From Bacteroidota bacterium (GTDB taxonomy: Bacteria; Bacteroidota; Bacteroidia; AKYH767-A; OLB10): a DNA stretch of 64,000 bases. This document shows, one piece after another, positions 9,303 to 17,472 of the stretch (positions are counted from its first letter, which is position 1; each line of letters starts with the position of its first letter). The notes under the pieces were generated by a model that worked only from the letters and a program-made list of their open reading frames with translations, ran no database searches and was not told the DNA's origin. The translations under genes and the position numbers were made by a program. The stretch lies in NCBI GenBank assembly GCA_016713925.1, contig JADJOH010000002.1, positions 992,001 through 1,056,000 on the forward strand. Reading direction: 5' to 3'.

Positions 9303-10658
9303 CTAACGATTTCCACTTTTAGCATCCGCATCATTTGGAAATTCCAGTAATGAATCAAAATCCTTCACTTTTTCCAATTTCCCAAACTGATTTAAATATA
9401 ACTTCTTATTCATAGCGCAATAATGCAATGACCCCTTCTCAAATTGATAGGTCTGGAATATGTTTAGCCAGATTAAAAACCCAATTACACCGGCTATTGC
9501 AACTCTCGCCGGTAACGACTTTGTAAACAAATAAGATATAAAAGCTGCCAGCGGAATAGCGTATAATGCATAAGTATCCACCAATGCTCTTTGTCCAAAT
9601 GATCCGCCATACCACCAATTCCACCATGAAAATGTTACATACAAAGAAGCAATTGAAGTAATAATAACAGGATAGAATGAAGTTCTCCTTTTAAAATATA
9701 ACATAATCATTCCAATAAAAGCCAGAAACATTGCCGGTGTATATATTAACCAGCCTTTCCTGAAACTGAATAACCCCTTTAGAAAAACCGGCTCTGAAAA
9801 AAAGTATTTTTCAGAACTGTCTGTTGCCCCCAAAATACTTCCGGTCATCATTTTCCAATAATCAAATTGAGGCCACCATACCCCTATTACAACTACAAAA
9901 AAAACAAGAACCTGATACAAAGGAATTCGCTTTTCAGATAGCTCTTCGAAAGATTTCCATTGATAAAAAATGAAGAATAAAAGAATTACCCCGTTCGCAA
10001 ATGAAATTAACAATATCAATGCATATGAGAGTGAAATACCAATGAAACTGAACAAAGATTTTCCATTTTCATGCCATTGAACCGAATAATAAATAAATAC
10101 CGCAATAAGAAAAAAATTATACACATGAGGATAAGCACCGGACTGCGTTGAATAAGCAAAAAGATTAGTTCCCAATCCCAGCAAGAGAAGAGTCAAGGCT
10201 GTTACTTTATCAGAAAACTTCAGATATAACAATAATTTGCGAACGATTAACAGTCCGAGGGACATATAAAACAAAGCACTCAAGAGTAAAAAGTACTTGT
10301 AAGGCTCCGAAAACCCGGTTACAGGATATTCAAACATCTTAGCAGCGGCATCGCCCGCCCAGAAAAATGGCGAATATAAAAGGGCTACTCCATACGTTCT
10401 TCCAAAATCATACTTTCCACTTTCATAGCGTTTCGTCCAAAACCAATATCCATCTTCCGAGTACTGATAATTATCCCTTTCAACTTTAATGTCTTTATAA
10501 ATATATTTAGCAGGAAGGTAACCATAATAATACCGTACATCATTCTCAATTACACGCTCTGTTTTCTTCCATAGCTTAAAATCGGAATCAACCAGAAATC
10601 CTGTAATTACAATTATTAGAATAGCAACAACAGACCAATTATTTTTCCTTGAAAACAT
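9303..10658 (-). CDS. Polytopic GT-C-like membrane protein (paralogue of 3658-5556)
   Basis: 451 residues with roughly ten membrane helices. The first loop ENDVRYYYGYLPAKYIYKD corresponds to SWDVYGYYSYLPFNLIYHD in the 632-residue neighbour. Both then share YPVTGFSEPY/FPVDGFSPPF, a KLLLxxxFSDKVTxLTLLLLxLxTN block, and an FSFRKGWLIYTPA/FSFKKGVFVYTPA segment. Unlike the paralogue it lacks the C-terminal beta domain. The conserved acidic-aromatic loop fits the GT39-like GT-C fold. Co-transcription with the downstream gene at 7305 is likely. Confidence 0.7.
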   Translation of the reverse strand: MFSRKNNWSVVAILIIVITGFLVDSDFKLWKKTERVIENDVRYYYGYLPAKYIYKDIKVERDNYQYSEDGYWFWTKRYESGKYDFGRTYGVALLYSPFFWAGDAAAKMFEYPVTGFSEPYKYFLLLSALFYMSLGLLIVRKLLLYLKFSDKVTALTLLLLGLGTNLFAYSTQSGAYPHVYNFFLIAVFIYYSVQWHENGKSLFSFIGISLSYALILLISFANGVILLFFIFYQWKSFEELSEKRIPLYQVLVFFVVVIGVWWPQFDYWKMMTGSILGATDSSEKYFFSEPVFLKGLFSFRKGWLIYTPAMFLAFIGMIMLYFKRRTSFYPVIITSIASLYVTFSWWNWWYGGSFGQRALVDTYALYAIPLAAFISYLFTKSLPARVAIAGVIGFLIWLNIFQTYQFEKGSLHYCAMNKKLYLNQFGKLEKVKDFDSLLEFPNDADAKSGNR

Positions 10659-10808
10659 TGCTTATGTTGTATAGTAATTGGTATTTAGTTATAAAATAAA
10701 TCTGGTTCAAATATAAGTAATTCCATCTGACCACATAATTATGCAAGCAGCCATAAAACATTAGACATATGTGTAAATCAATAGTTTATAAGCAATGATT
10801 ATTTAATA

Positions 10809-10816
10809 TAAATTTG
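10809..10816 (+). promoter_or_regulatory. Probable -7 promoter box (TAnnTTTG)
   Basis: TAAATTTG matches the Bacteroidota -7 element exactly, 22 bp before the lipoprotein start at 10839. A weak GTTTA lies about 20 bp further upstream where the -33 element would be. Confidence 0.5.
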
Positions 10817-10838
10817 CATACCAATAAATACGGCCGAT

Positions 10839-11354
10839 ATGAATAAAGCACTACTTCTCTTATTTACTATATGCTCCACTTTTTTCATTAGTTGTAAGAA
10901 AGAAAAAGCTGATAATGAATACCTCAATGACTTTGAGGCCATTGGTCATTGGACGGATGGGCAAAATGTTAGTCGGGAAACTTCGAGCAGTGGTTTATTC
11001 TGTACAGTAACTGATTCGGGGATACCTTACACCTCAACCATGAAGTTGAACTGGAGTGATCTGAAAGTTGCTCATCCAAAATCTGCCGAGTTGATTGCAT
11101 GGGTACTGGTTCGAGACATGAGTGCAAAAGCAAAACTGGCTTTTTCAATCGAAACAAAAGAAGGTCAAAATATACTTTGGGAAGGTGTTGAAGTTCAAAG
11201 AAGCATAAAAGAAGTAAATAAATGGTTTGAAGTTAAATTAAAAATTGATTTGAACAAAAAGATACCGGATGATGCCCTGATTAAAGTTTATGGTGTAAAT
11301 GATGGTGTAAAAAGAATTTACTGGGATAATTTTTTGCTTAGGCTAAATGAATAA
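10839..11354 (+). CDS. Small lipoprotein, beta-rich, function unknown
   Basis: 171 residues. The N-terminus is a lipoprotein signal peptide ending in the lipobox FFISC (Cys19), followed by KKEK. The mature part is beta-rich: a DFEAIGHW opening, an Ig/jelly-roll-like WFEVKLKIDL strand and the end motif IYWDNFLLRLN. The layout resembles the soluble tail of the GT-C-like protein at 3658-5556 (opening NEFIDTTFSFNG, closing LYLDNFKVVAL), suggesting a shared carbohydrate-binding-like sandwich. The gene stands alone on the plus strand, convergent with the GT39 gene. Function unknown. Confidence 0.65.
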   Translation: MNKALLLLFTICSTFFISCKKEKADNEYLNDFEAIGHWTDGQNVSRETSSSGLFCTVTDSGIPYTSTMKLNWSDLKVAHPKSAELIAWVLVRDMSAKAKLAFSIETKEGQNILWEGVEVQRSIKEVNKWFEVKLKIDLNKKIPDDALIKVYGVNDGVKRIYWDNFLLRLNE

Positions 11355-11410
11355 AACTACTTTTTCGTTAATGCCTTCTTAAAAGATTTTGGAATAAGTA
11401 AAGACATTTA

Positions 11411-12961
11411 TTAATTCCAAGGTGACAATGGTTCCTGATTTCCATCTGGTTGAAAAGATGAAGATACTTTAAATATCTGAACTTCGTTTGCTTCACCTAA
11501 ATAGTCAAGAGGAAAGTCTTTCGCATTGAATGTTACACCTTCAATTTGACTTTTCTTATTAAAAATGACAAAATTATACCTGCCTGTATGGAGATATCCC
11601 ATCAATGTTTCCTGTACCTTTCGGTAAGGAATGGTTACTCCTTTGAGTCCCATCAAATACAAAGAGATATTCGGCGAATGATCAAAAACCACAACTACCT
11701 GATCGTTTAGTTTTATATTACCGGCTTTCAGGATTAAATCAGGTTTGAAATAAATATCATTAGCGGTTGAACCATATTTCCAATTATCCTTTTTATGACT
11801 TGTTCTTAAATGCGTCTTGGAAAAATAAAACTGAAAACCAACTGCCATCAATACACAGATTGTAAAAACCGCATGACCATTTGCATTCATCTTTCTATGA
11901 AAGGTATCTCTGATAATAAATAATAAGAATAAAACCAGTGGAAACATAGTAATGAAATAGTAATCATGATACGACAATTGCAATAACATTACATACAAAA
12001 AGGCAGTGCCTCCCGCCATCATCAGTAAGACATATGCGGATAATCCTCCTTTCAAAGGATTCGAAAGAAGAATCGAGATAACACCTGCAATTAAAATAAT
12101 GGAAAGAATTACCGGATGATAAATCCTTTCTATCCAGTCCTTACTTACAATCTCCCATACATCTTTCATTTCCTGCCAACTTTTCGGAGGGCGCATCTCT
12201 AACAGAAAGACTTCTGATTGAGTGCTTTTACTCAACCATGAAGCGTAAGCATACCAACAAAAAGTTGAAATTACCGCTATTGCAAAAAATGAAAAATATT
12301 TCAGACCTGTCTGACGAGTCCAAAGTTTATTCTGATATAAAAATAAACCCATGGCGGGAAGATGTATCATAGAATTGGGCTTGATAAGAAAAGAGACGGT
12401 CATCGTTAACCACCACAACCATTTAAATCGATCTTCACGGGTTTTGGCGTAACTGACCAATGCCGACCAGGACATCATCGCAAAGCTGAGACTATAGATA
12501 TCAGGTAAGAAACTGCAGGAATAAAAGGTCAATAATGGTGAACATACATAGAGTAACATGATAAGTAAAGCATGCAGTTTATTTTTCACAAAATAATCAC
12601 TCAATCGAAATACGGAGGTGGCACCGATTGTAAATACAATTAATGTGACAAGTCTGTACAACCATTCATGAAATCCGAAGAGACGATATAAAATCGAAAC
12701 GAAGTATTGCACGATTGGAAACTCAAGACCGGTAACACCTGTTCCATTATCGGTATTGTTCACCTGAGGATGAAAAAAATCTGCATGGTTCACGTAATAA
12801 TTCCATGCCACGGAAGCCCTGTCGCATTGTGCCCATTGGTGAACGGATTGCGGGCGAAGAGGAATAATTTGATAAACTCCTAACAATCCATATAGCGCTG
12901 CCAGAATTATCAGGAGATGAAATGTCCTGAGTTTTTCAAAATAAATTCCCGGTTTAATCAT
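11411..12961 (-). CDS. GT39-family (ArnT/PMT-like) membrane glycosyltransferase
   Basis: 516 residues. The first periplasmic loop RPQSVHQWAQCDRASVAW, with an acidic residue shortly after the first helix, and the following FPIVQYFVSILYRLFGFHEW and LYRLVTLIVF segments are characteristic of bacterial GT39-like transferases that use lipid-linked sugars. About ten helices run to ~residue 375, followed by a ~130-residue periplasmic-type tail. The start ATG overlaps the scoB stop as TAATG, so translation is probably coupled to the CoA-transferase operon although the functions seem unrelated. The acceptor is unknown. Confidence 0.75.
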   Translation of the reverse strand: MIKPGIYFEKLRTFHLLIILAALYGLLGVYQIIPLRPQSVHQWAQCDRASVAWNYYVNHADFFHPQVNNTDNGTGVTGLEFPIVQYFVSILYRLFGFHEWLYRLVTLIVFTIGATSVFRLSDYFVKNKLHALLIMLLYVCSPLLTFYSCSFLPDIYSLSFAMMSWSALVSYAKTREDRFKWLWWLTMTVSFLIKPNSMIHLPAMGLFLYQNKLWTRQTGLKYFSFFAIAVISTFCWYAYASWLSKSTQSEVFLLEMRPPKSWQEMKDVWEIVSKDWIERIYHPVILSIILIAGVISILLSNPLKGGLSAYVLLMMAGGTAFLYVMLLQLSYHDYYFITMFPLVLFLLFIIRDTFHRKMNANGHAVFTICVLMAVGFQFYFSKTHLRTSHKKDNWKYGSTANDIYFKPDLILKAGNIKLNDQVVVVFDHSPNISLYLMGLKGVTIPYRKVQETLMGYLHTGRYNFVIFNKKSQIEGVTFNAKDFPLDYLGEANEVQIFKVSSSFQPDGNQEPLSPWN

Positions 12962-13623
12962 TATTCATCCAGTTTCATCTCCGGTATTTCCCCCTCCACA
13001 ATTAATTTCCCCGCTGTGGCTTTTCGTATCTCCTCCACCGTTACACCAGGTGCCCGTTCGAGCAATACAAATCCTTTGCCGGGAACAACATCGAGCACGG
13101 CGAGTTCTGTTACGATCTTCTTCACACATTTTACTCCGGTAAGCGGCAACGAACAGGAAGGTAACAATTTGCTTTCGCCGGCTTTATTTACATGTTGCAT
13201 GGCTACAATGATATTTTTCGCTGCTGCCACCAGATCCATTGCTCCTCCCATGCCTTTCACCATCTTACCCGGAATTTTCCAGTTGGCGATATCTCCATCT
13301 TCGCTCACTTCCATCGCACCCAAAATGGTAAGGTCCACTTTTCCTGCGCGGATCATACCAAAGCTCAATGCAGAGTCAAAATAGGCTGTACCGGGAACTT
13401 CGGTAATCGTTTGTTTGCCGGCATTTATCAGATCCGGATCTTCTTCTCCTTCAAAAGGAAATGGTCCCATACCGAGCATTCCGTTTTCAGATTGCAGGGT
13501 AACGTCCATGCCCGGAGGAATATAGTTTGCCACCAGGGTTGGAATACCGATTCCCAGGTTAACGTAATATCCGTCTTTCACTTCTTTCGCGATACGTTTT
13601 GCAATTCCGTTTTTATCTAACAT
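12961..13623 (-). CDS. scoB: 3-oxoacid CoA-transferase subunit B
   Basis: 220 residues, full length for the beta subunit of succinyl-CoA:3-ketoacid CoA-transferase, which interconverts acetoacetate and acetoacetyl-CoA. NLGIGIPTLVANYI and the catalytic-Glu motif LQSENGMLGMGPFP (Glu46) are present, followed by DLTILGAMEVSEDGDIANW. The gene lies 57 bp downstream of the alpha subunit on the same strand. Its stop overlaps the next start (TAATG) of a GT39 gene. The enzyme acts in ketone-body, short-chain acid and branched-chain amino-acid breakdown in the cytoplasm. Confidence 0.93.
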   Translation of the reverse strand: MLDKNGIAKRIAKEVKDGYYVNLGIGIPTLVANYIPPGMDVTLQSENGMLGMGPFPFEGEEDPDLINAGKQTITEVPGTAYFDSALSFGMIRAGKVDLTILGAMEVSEDGDIANWKIPGKMVKGMGGAMDLVAAAKNIIVAMQHVNKAGESKLLPSCSLPLTGVKCVKKIVTELAVLDVVPGKGFVLLERAPGVTVEEIRKATAGKLIVEGEIPEMKLDE

Positions 13624-13680
13624 TTCGGTTCCTTTAATGATGACTATGGGCCACTGATTTATTATGATGGTTATGATTTA

Positions 13681-14379
13681 TTATGATTTTGACCGAATGG
13701 TACGTTGTTCAATACGCTTTTCGTAATCTGCGCCCTGAAATATTCTGTGAACATAAATTCCCGGAACATGAATACCATCCGGATCAAGTTCACCTGCGGG
13801 GACCAACTCTTCCACTTCTGCAATGGTAATTTTCCCTGCCATCGCCATGGGCATATTGAAGTTGCGTGTTGTTTTACGGAAGATGAGATTTCCATGGGTA
13901 TCGCCTTTCCATGCTTTCACGATTGAAAATGCGGCATCGAAAGCATATTCAAGGAGGTAATCAATTCCATTGAAATTACGGACTTCCTTGCCTTCGGCCA
14001 CCTCGGTACCTACTCCCGCTCTCACCCATACAGCAGGCATACCATATGCTGCCGCCATGCAACGTGTAGCTAAAGTTCCCTGAGGGATTAAATCTACTTC
14101 CAATTCACCACTCAAAAGCTGTCTTTCAAATTCAGCATTTTCTCCTACATAAGAAGAGATCATTTTCTTTACCTGTCGCGTTTTGAGCATCAGGCCGATT
14201 CCAAAATCATCGACTCCCGCGTTATTGGAGATACAGGTTAAATCTTTTACGCCTTTTTTTACCAATGCAGCAATGCAATTTTCGGGAATACCGCAGAGAC
14301 CAAACCCTCCGAGCATAATTACTTCTCCATCTTTGATATCCTGAATGGCATCTTCTGCGCCTTTTACTACTTTGTTCAT
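13681..14379 (-). CDS. scoA: 3-oxoacid CoA-transferase subunit A
   Basis: 232 residues from the ATG at 14379 (MNKVVKGAEDAIQDIKDGEV). The open frame continues upstream to 14439, but family members start here and a TACTTTTA promoter-like box lies just upstream (~14397-14404). The CoA-binding loop MLGGFGLCGIPENCI and the subunit-typical KTTRNFNMPMAMAGKITIAE are visible. It forms the heterodimer with ScoB encoded directly downstream. The 57-bp gap between the two contains an AT-rich TTATGATTTATTATGAT stretch that recurs near 30185. Confidence 0.93.
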   Translation of the reverse strand: MNKVVKGAEDAIQDIKDGEVIMLGGFGLCGIPENCIAALVKKGVKDLTCISNNAGVDDFGIGLMLKTRQVKKMISSYVGENAEFERQLLSGELEVDLIPQGTLATRCMAAAYGMPAVWVRAGVGTEVAEGKEVRNFNGIDYLLEYAFDAAFSIVKAWKGDTHGNLIFRKTTRNFNMPMAMAGKITIAEVEELVPAGELDPDGIHVPGIYVHRIFQGADYEKRIEQRTIRSKS

Positions 14380-14439
14380 ACGTAATAATATTTCGTAAAA
14401 GTAGTAAAAAATGAACGCTTCGATTGGAGGATACCCCAA

Positions 14440-16656
14440 CTAAATCCCGAAATCATCTTTCCCATTTTGCTGTTGTGCGGGGTTCTTGTACTTCTTGCAA
14501 TCGAGCTCTACTCCTATCGGTTTTTCAGGCCTTTCAAAATCTCCCTTTGAATAATTGAGGGTAGGATCAGCGAATACTTTTTTCATATACAAACCCCAGG
14601 TAGGTAAGGCTACATTCGCGCCTTGTCCGAGTTGTGTGGTTCTGAAATGAACAGAACGATCTTCGCATCCGGCCCATGCCCCACTCACTAAATCCGGTGT
14701 GATGCCCATGAACCAGCCATCACTGTTATTCTGCGTGGTCCCTGTTTTACCTGCTATAGGATTTGTAAATCCATATTTTGATCCGCGTAGTCGGGCTCCG
14801 GTACCTCCCAGGGTTACACCTTTCATCAGGTCGAGCATCAGGTAGGCCGTTTCTTCACTGATCGCTTCAATTTTTCGCGGAACAAAATCCTGAAGTACGA
14901 CTCCGTTTTTATCTTCAATTCGAAGAATGTATTGCGGTTCAGTATACACCCCTTTATTGGCAAACGTACAATAGGCCGCGACCATCTCAAAGACCGAAAC
15001 ATCCGCAGTTCCGAGAGCGATGGAAGGAAAAGGATCGATGGGTGAGGTGATGCCCATCTTTCTGGCCACCTGCACCACTGCTTCCGCACCAAACTGTTTC
15101 ATCAGATAAGCGGAGATGCAATTTACAGATTCGGCGAGCGCTTCTTTCAAGGATAACATGCCTCCATATTTACCATCAGAGTTGGAAGGTGTCCAGGGCA
15201 CGCCCGCTTCATCAACAATGGTCACCGGTACATTGGGCACTTCATAACAGGGCGAATAGCCTTCCTGCATGGCCAGTGTATAGAGGAAGGGTTTAAAGGT
15301 AGATCCTACCTGACGCTTACCATCTTTAACGTGATCATATTGGAAATACTTGTAATCATTCCCACCAACCCAGGCTCGTACATATCCTGTCTGCGGTTCC
15401 ATCGACATAAAACCGGTTTGGTAAAACATTTTATAATACTTAATAGAATCGAGTGGGGAGAGTAATGTATCTACTTCTCCTTTCCATGAAAAAACTTTCA
15501 TCTCTATCTTTTTATTGAAGGCTTTCTTAATATCCGCTTCTGTTGCGCCGGTATCTTTCATGGTACGGTAACGCTCACTTTGCTTCATGGCATCGTCGAT
15601 AATCTGCGGCTGATCTTCCCATGCTACCCTACCCTTCCAATGCTCCCGAAAAGATTTCTGCAAGTCCGTCATATGCTCTTTCACGGCTTCTTCGGCATAC
15701 CGCTGCATGCGGGTATCTATCGTGGTGTAGATACGGAGTCCGTCGCGGTAGAGATTGTAAGGTTTGCCGTCTGCTTTCTTATGCTCTTTGCACCATCTCA
15801 ATAAATCCTGACGTAAGGTCTCCCGGAAATATTGGGCTAATCCCTCCGTATGACCTTCCTGACGGAAGTTAAGTTTAATTGGTAATTTTAGTAAGGAATC
15901 TTTTTGCTCAACAGTGATAAATTTATACTTCGCCAGCTGACCAATTACAGTATTTCTTCTAAAGGTGGCGCTTTCAGGATTACGTACAGGATTGTAGCGG
16001 GAAGGTGCCTGCAATAACCCGATCAGCAAGGCAGCTTCTTCTATTTTCACTTCCAGCGGTTGCTTTCCGAAATAAGTGGTAGCGGCGGATTTAATTCCGA
16101 AAGCATTGTTTCCAAATTCAACAGTATTCAAATACATCGCCAGAATCTCCTGCTTGGTATAGTTGCGTTCCAGTTTAACAGCGATAATCCATTCCTTCAA
16201 TTTACGAATAATGAGTTGCAACTTACTCATGTTTTCACGGGGGAAGAGATTTTTTGCCAACTGCTGGGTGATGGTACTCCCTCCTCCGGCATCCTGCTGA
16301 AGAATGATGGTTTTTACAAATACCCGCATGAGGCCCTTGATATCCACTCCGGAATGCTCCTCAAAACGGACATCCTCCGTCGCTTTCAGGGCATTGACGA
16401 GATTGGGGGAAAGATCCTGAAAATGAATATTTACACGATTTTGAAAATAATACTTGCCCAGCGTTTTCATATCGGCTGAATACACTTCACTGGCCAGACT
16501 ACTCTTAGGATTCTCAAGCTCTTCGAAAGTAGGCAGCTCTCCAAAAACACCCCAGGCAGTAAGTCCAACCATCAGGAAGACAAAGAGGACCGGAGCAAAG
16601 AGGAGGATCCAAATGTACTTTATATATTTCCTGAAAGCTGGTGTTGGTTTTGGCAT
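14440..16656 (-). CDS. Penicillin-binding protein 1A (bifunctional transglycosylase/transpeptidase)
   Basis: 738 residues, a class A PBP of the usual Bacteroidota length. A single N-terminal membrane anchor (~16-36) precedes a GT51 transglycosylase domain (KATEDVRFEEHSGVD, catalytic Glu94; GGGSTITQQLAKNLFPRE) and a penicillin-binding transpeptidase domain. The transpeptidase motifs are STFK (Ser452-Lys455), SVN (510-512) and KTGTT (from Lys637). It polymerises and cross-links peptidoglycan in the periplasm. All active-site motifs are intact. The scoA start lies 60 bp downstream on the same strand. Confidence 0.95.
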   Translation of the reverse strand: MPKPTPAFRKYIKYIWILLFAPVLFVFLMVGLTAWGVFGELPTFEELENPKSSLASEVYSADMKTLGKYYFQNRVNIHFQDLSPNLVNALKATEDVRFEEHSGVDIKGLMRVFVKTIILQQDAGGGSTITQQLAKNLFPRENMSKLQLIIRKLKEWIIAVKLERNYTKQEILAMYLNTVEFGNNAFGIKSAATTYFGKQPLEVKIEEAALLIGLLQAPSRYNPVRNPESATFRRNTVIGQLAKYKFITVEQKDSLLKLPIKLNFRQEGHTEGLAQYFRETLRQDLLRWCKEHKKADGKPYNLYRDGLRIYTTIDTRMQRYAEEAVKEHMTDLQKSFREHWKGRVAWEDQPQIIDDAMKQSERYRTMKDTGATEADIKKAFNKKIEMKVFSWKGEVDTLLSPLDSIKYYKMFYQTGFMSMEPQTGYVRAWVGGNDYKYFQYDHVKDGKRQVGSTFKPFLYTLAMQEGYSPCYEVPNVPVTIVDEAGVPWTPSNSDGKYGGMLSLKEALAESVNCISAYLMKQFGAEAVVQVARKMGITSPIDPFPSIALGTADVSVFEMVAAYCTFANKGVYTEPQYILRIEDKNGVVLQDFVPRKIEAISEETAYLMLDLMKGVTLGGTGARLRGSKYGFTNPIAGKTGTTQNNSDGWFMGITPDLVSGAWAGCEDRSVHFRTTQLGQGANVALPTWGLYMKKVFADPTLNYSKGDFERPEKPIGVELDCKKYKNPAQQQNGKDDFGI

Positions 16657-16667
16657 AGGGGGGTTAC

Positions 16668-16755
16668 GAAATACGAATCGGATACGAAATTACGAAATAC
16701 GAAATACGAAAGTTCACGAATATACGAAATACGAAAGTTCACGAATATACGAAAC
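16668..16755. repeat. ACGAAATACGAA-type tandem repeats
   Basis: A stretch built from tACGAAAtACGAA words; a 25-bp unit is present twice in tandem from 16706. The reverse-complement wording (TTCGTATTTCGT) occurs at ~17218-17262 and CATTCGTAA repeats at ~17400-17430. The ygiD remnant is thus bracketed by oppositely oriented low-complexity repeats. Confidence 0.6.
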
Positions 16756-16913
16756 ATGACGGCAGACAGGATTACGGATGGTTACGGAGGGTGCGAATGT
16801 ACGGATGGAGAAGGGAGGTTGGAAGGGATGTGGGGCCGGGCAAGAGTAGAACAGGAAGGTGTCTTTTGTTGAGGCTAGGATAGATTGACAACGAAAAACC
16901 AATTTAAAAAGTA

Positions 16914-17114
16914 TTAACTGGTCAACAACACCGACCGCATGGAAACTGATCCCATCACGGTCTTTTCGTTGAAGAAGCTAAGTTGGTCTTTTCTATCTTG
17001 TAGCGCGAGGGTGTAGAGCAAGGGGAGGTAATGCTCGTTGGTGGGGATGGCGAGTTGGGCGACTTTTCCTTTTTTACTGTAATCGATCAATGCCTGATGG
17101 TTGCCGGAAGAGAC
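16914..17114 (-). pseudogene. 3' remnant of a 4,5-DOPA dioxygenase-like gene (ygiD/LigB family)
   Basis: The last ~67 codons of an extradiol dioxygenase-like protein are recognisable: GNHQALIDYSKKGKVAQLAI, then PTNEHYLPLLYTLAL and SFFNEKTVMGSVSM before a TAA stop. Full-length members have ~260-280 residues; the N-terminal three quarters, including most metal ligands, are absent. Homology stops at ~17114, exactly where a 49-bp direct repeat begins. The reading frame stays open to 17189 through that repeat but encodes no family sequence. This is a truncated, non-functional copy. Confidence 0.7.
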
Positions 17115-17333
17115 GATGCATATAATACTTTTCAATACATTAATATTTCTTAGGGAACGCAGATTACGCTGATTTTTTAGGATTTTCACGGATTAGACTT
17201 CGCATGTCCAAACATTATTCGTATCCTTTCGTATTTCGTCCTTTCGTGCATTTTCGTATTTCGCTCTCTTCTTTATAAACTTCCGACGATGCATATAATA
17301 CTTTTCAATACATTAATACTTTTTAGGGAACGC
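17112..17333. repeat. 49-bp direct repeat pair (17112-17160 and 17285-17333)
   Basis: Two near-identical copies beginning GACGATGCATATAATACTTT and ending TTAGGGAACGC. The first copy abuts the truncation point of the ygiD remnant. Downstream of each lies a degenerate GATTACGCTGATTTTTAGGATTTTCACGGATT-like tract whose wording recurs near 26840. There is no ORF inside. Confidence 0.65.
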
Positions 17334-17472
17334 TGATCTCGTCACATTCTGCGCCGAGACAAGTGACGCTGATTTTTATGATTTTCGCGGATAGATTCTC
17401 GTAACATTCGTAACATTCGTAACATTCGTATTTCGTTTAAAATTCGTGCGGCGAATTCGTATCGATTAGTAG

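Noticed and set aside
16668..17460. CRISPR-like array in the ACGAAATACGAA/CATTCGTAA tracts
   Set aside because: The units are short, contiguous and degenerate, with no unique spacers and no cas genes.
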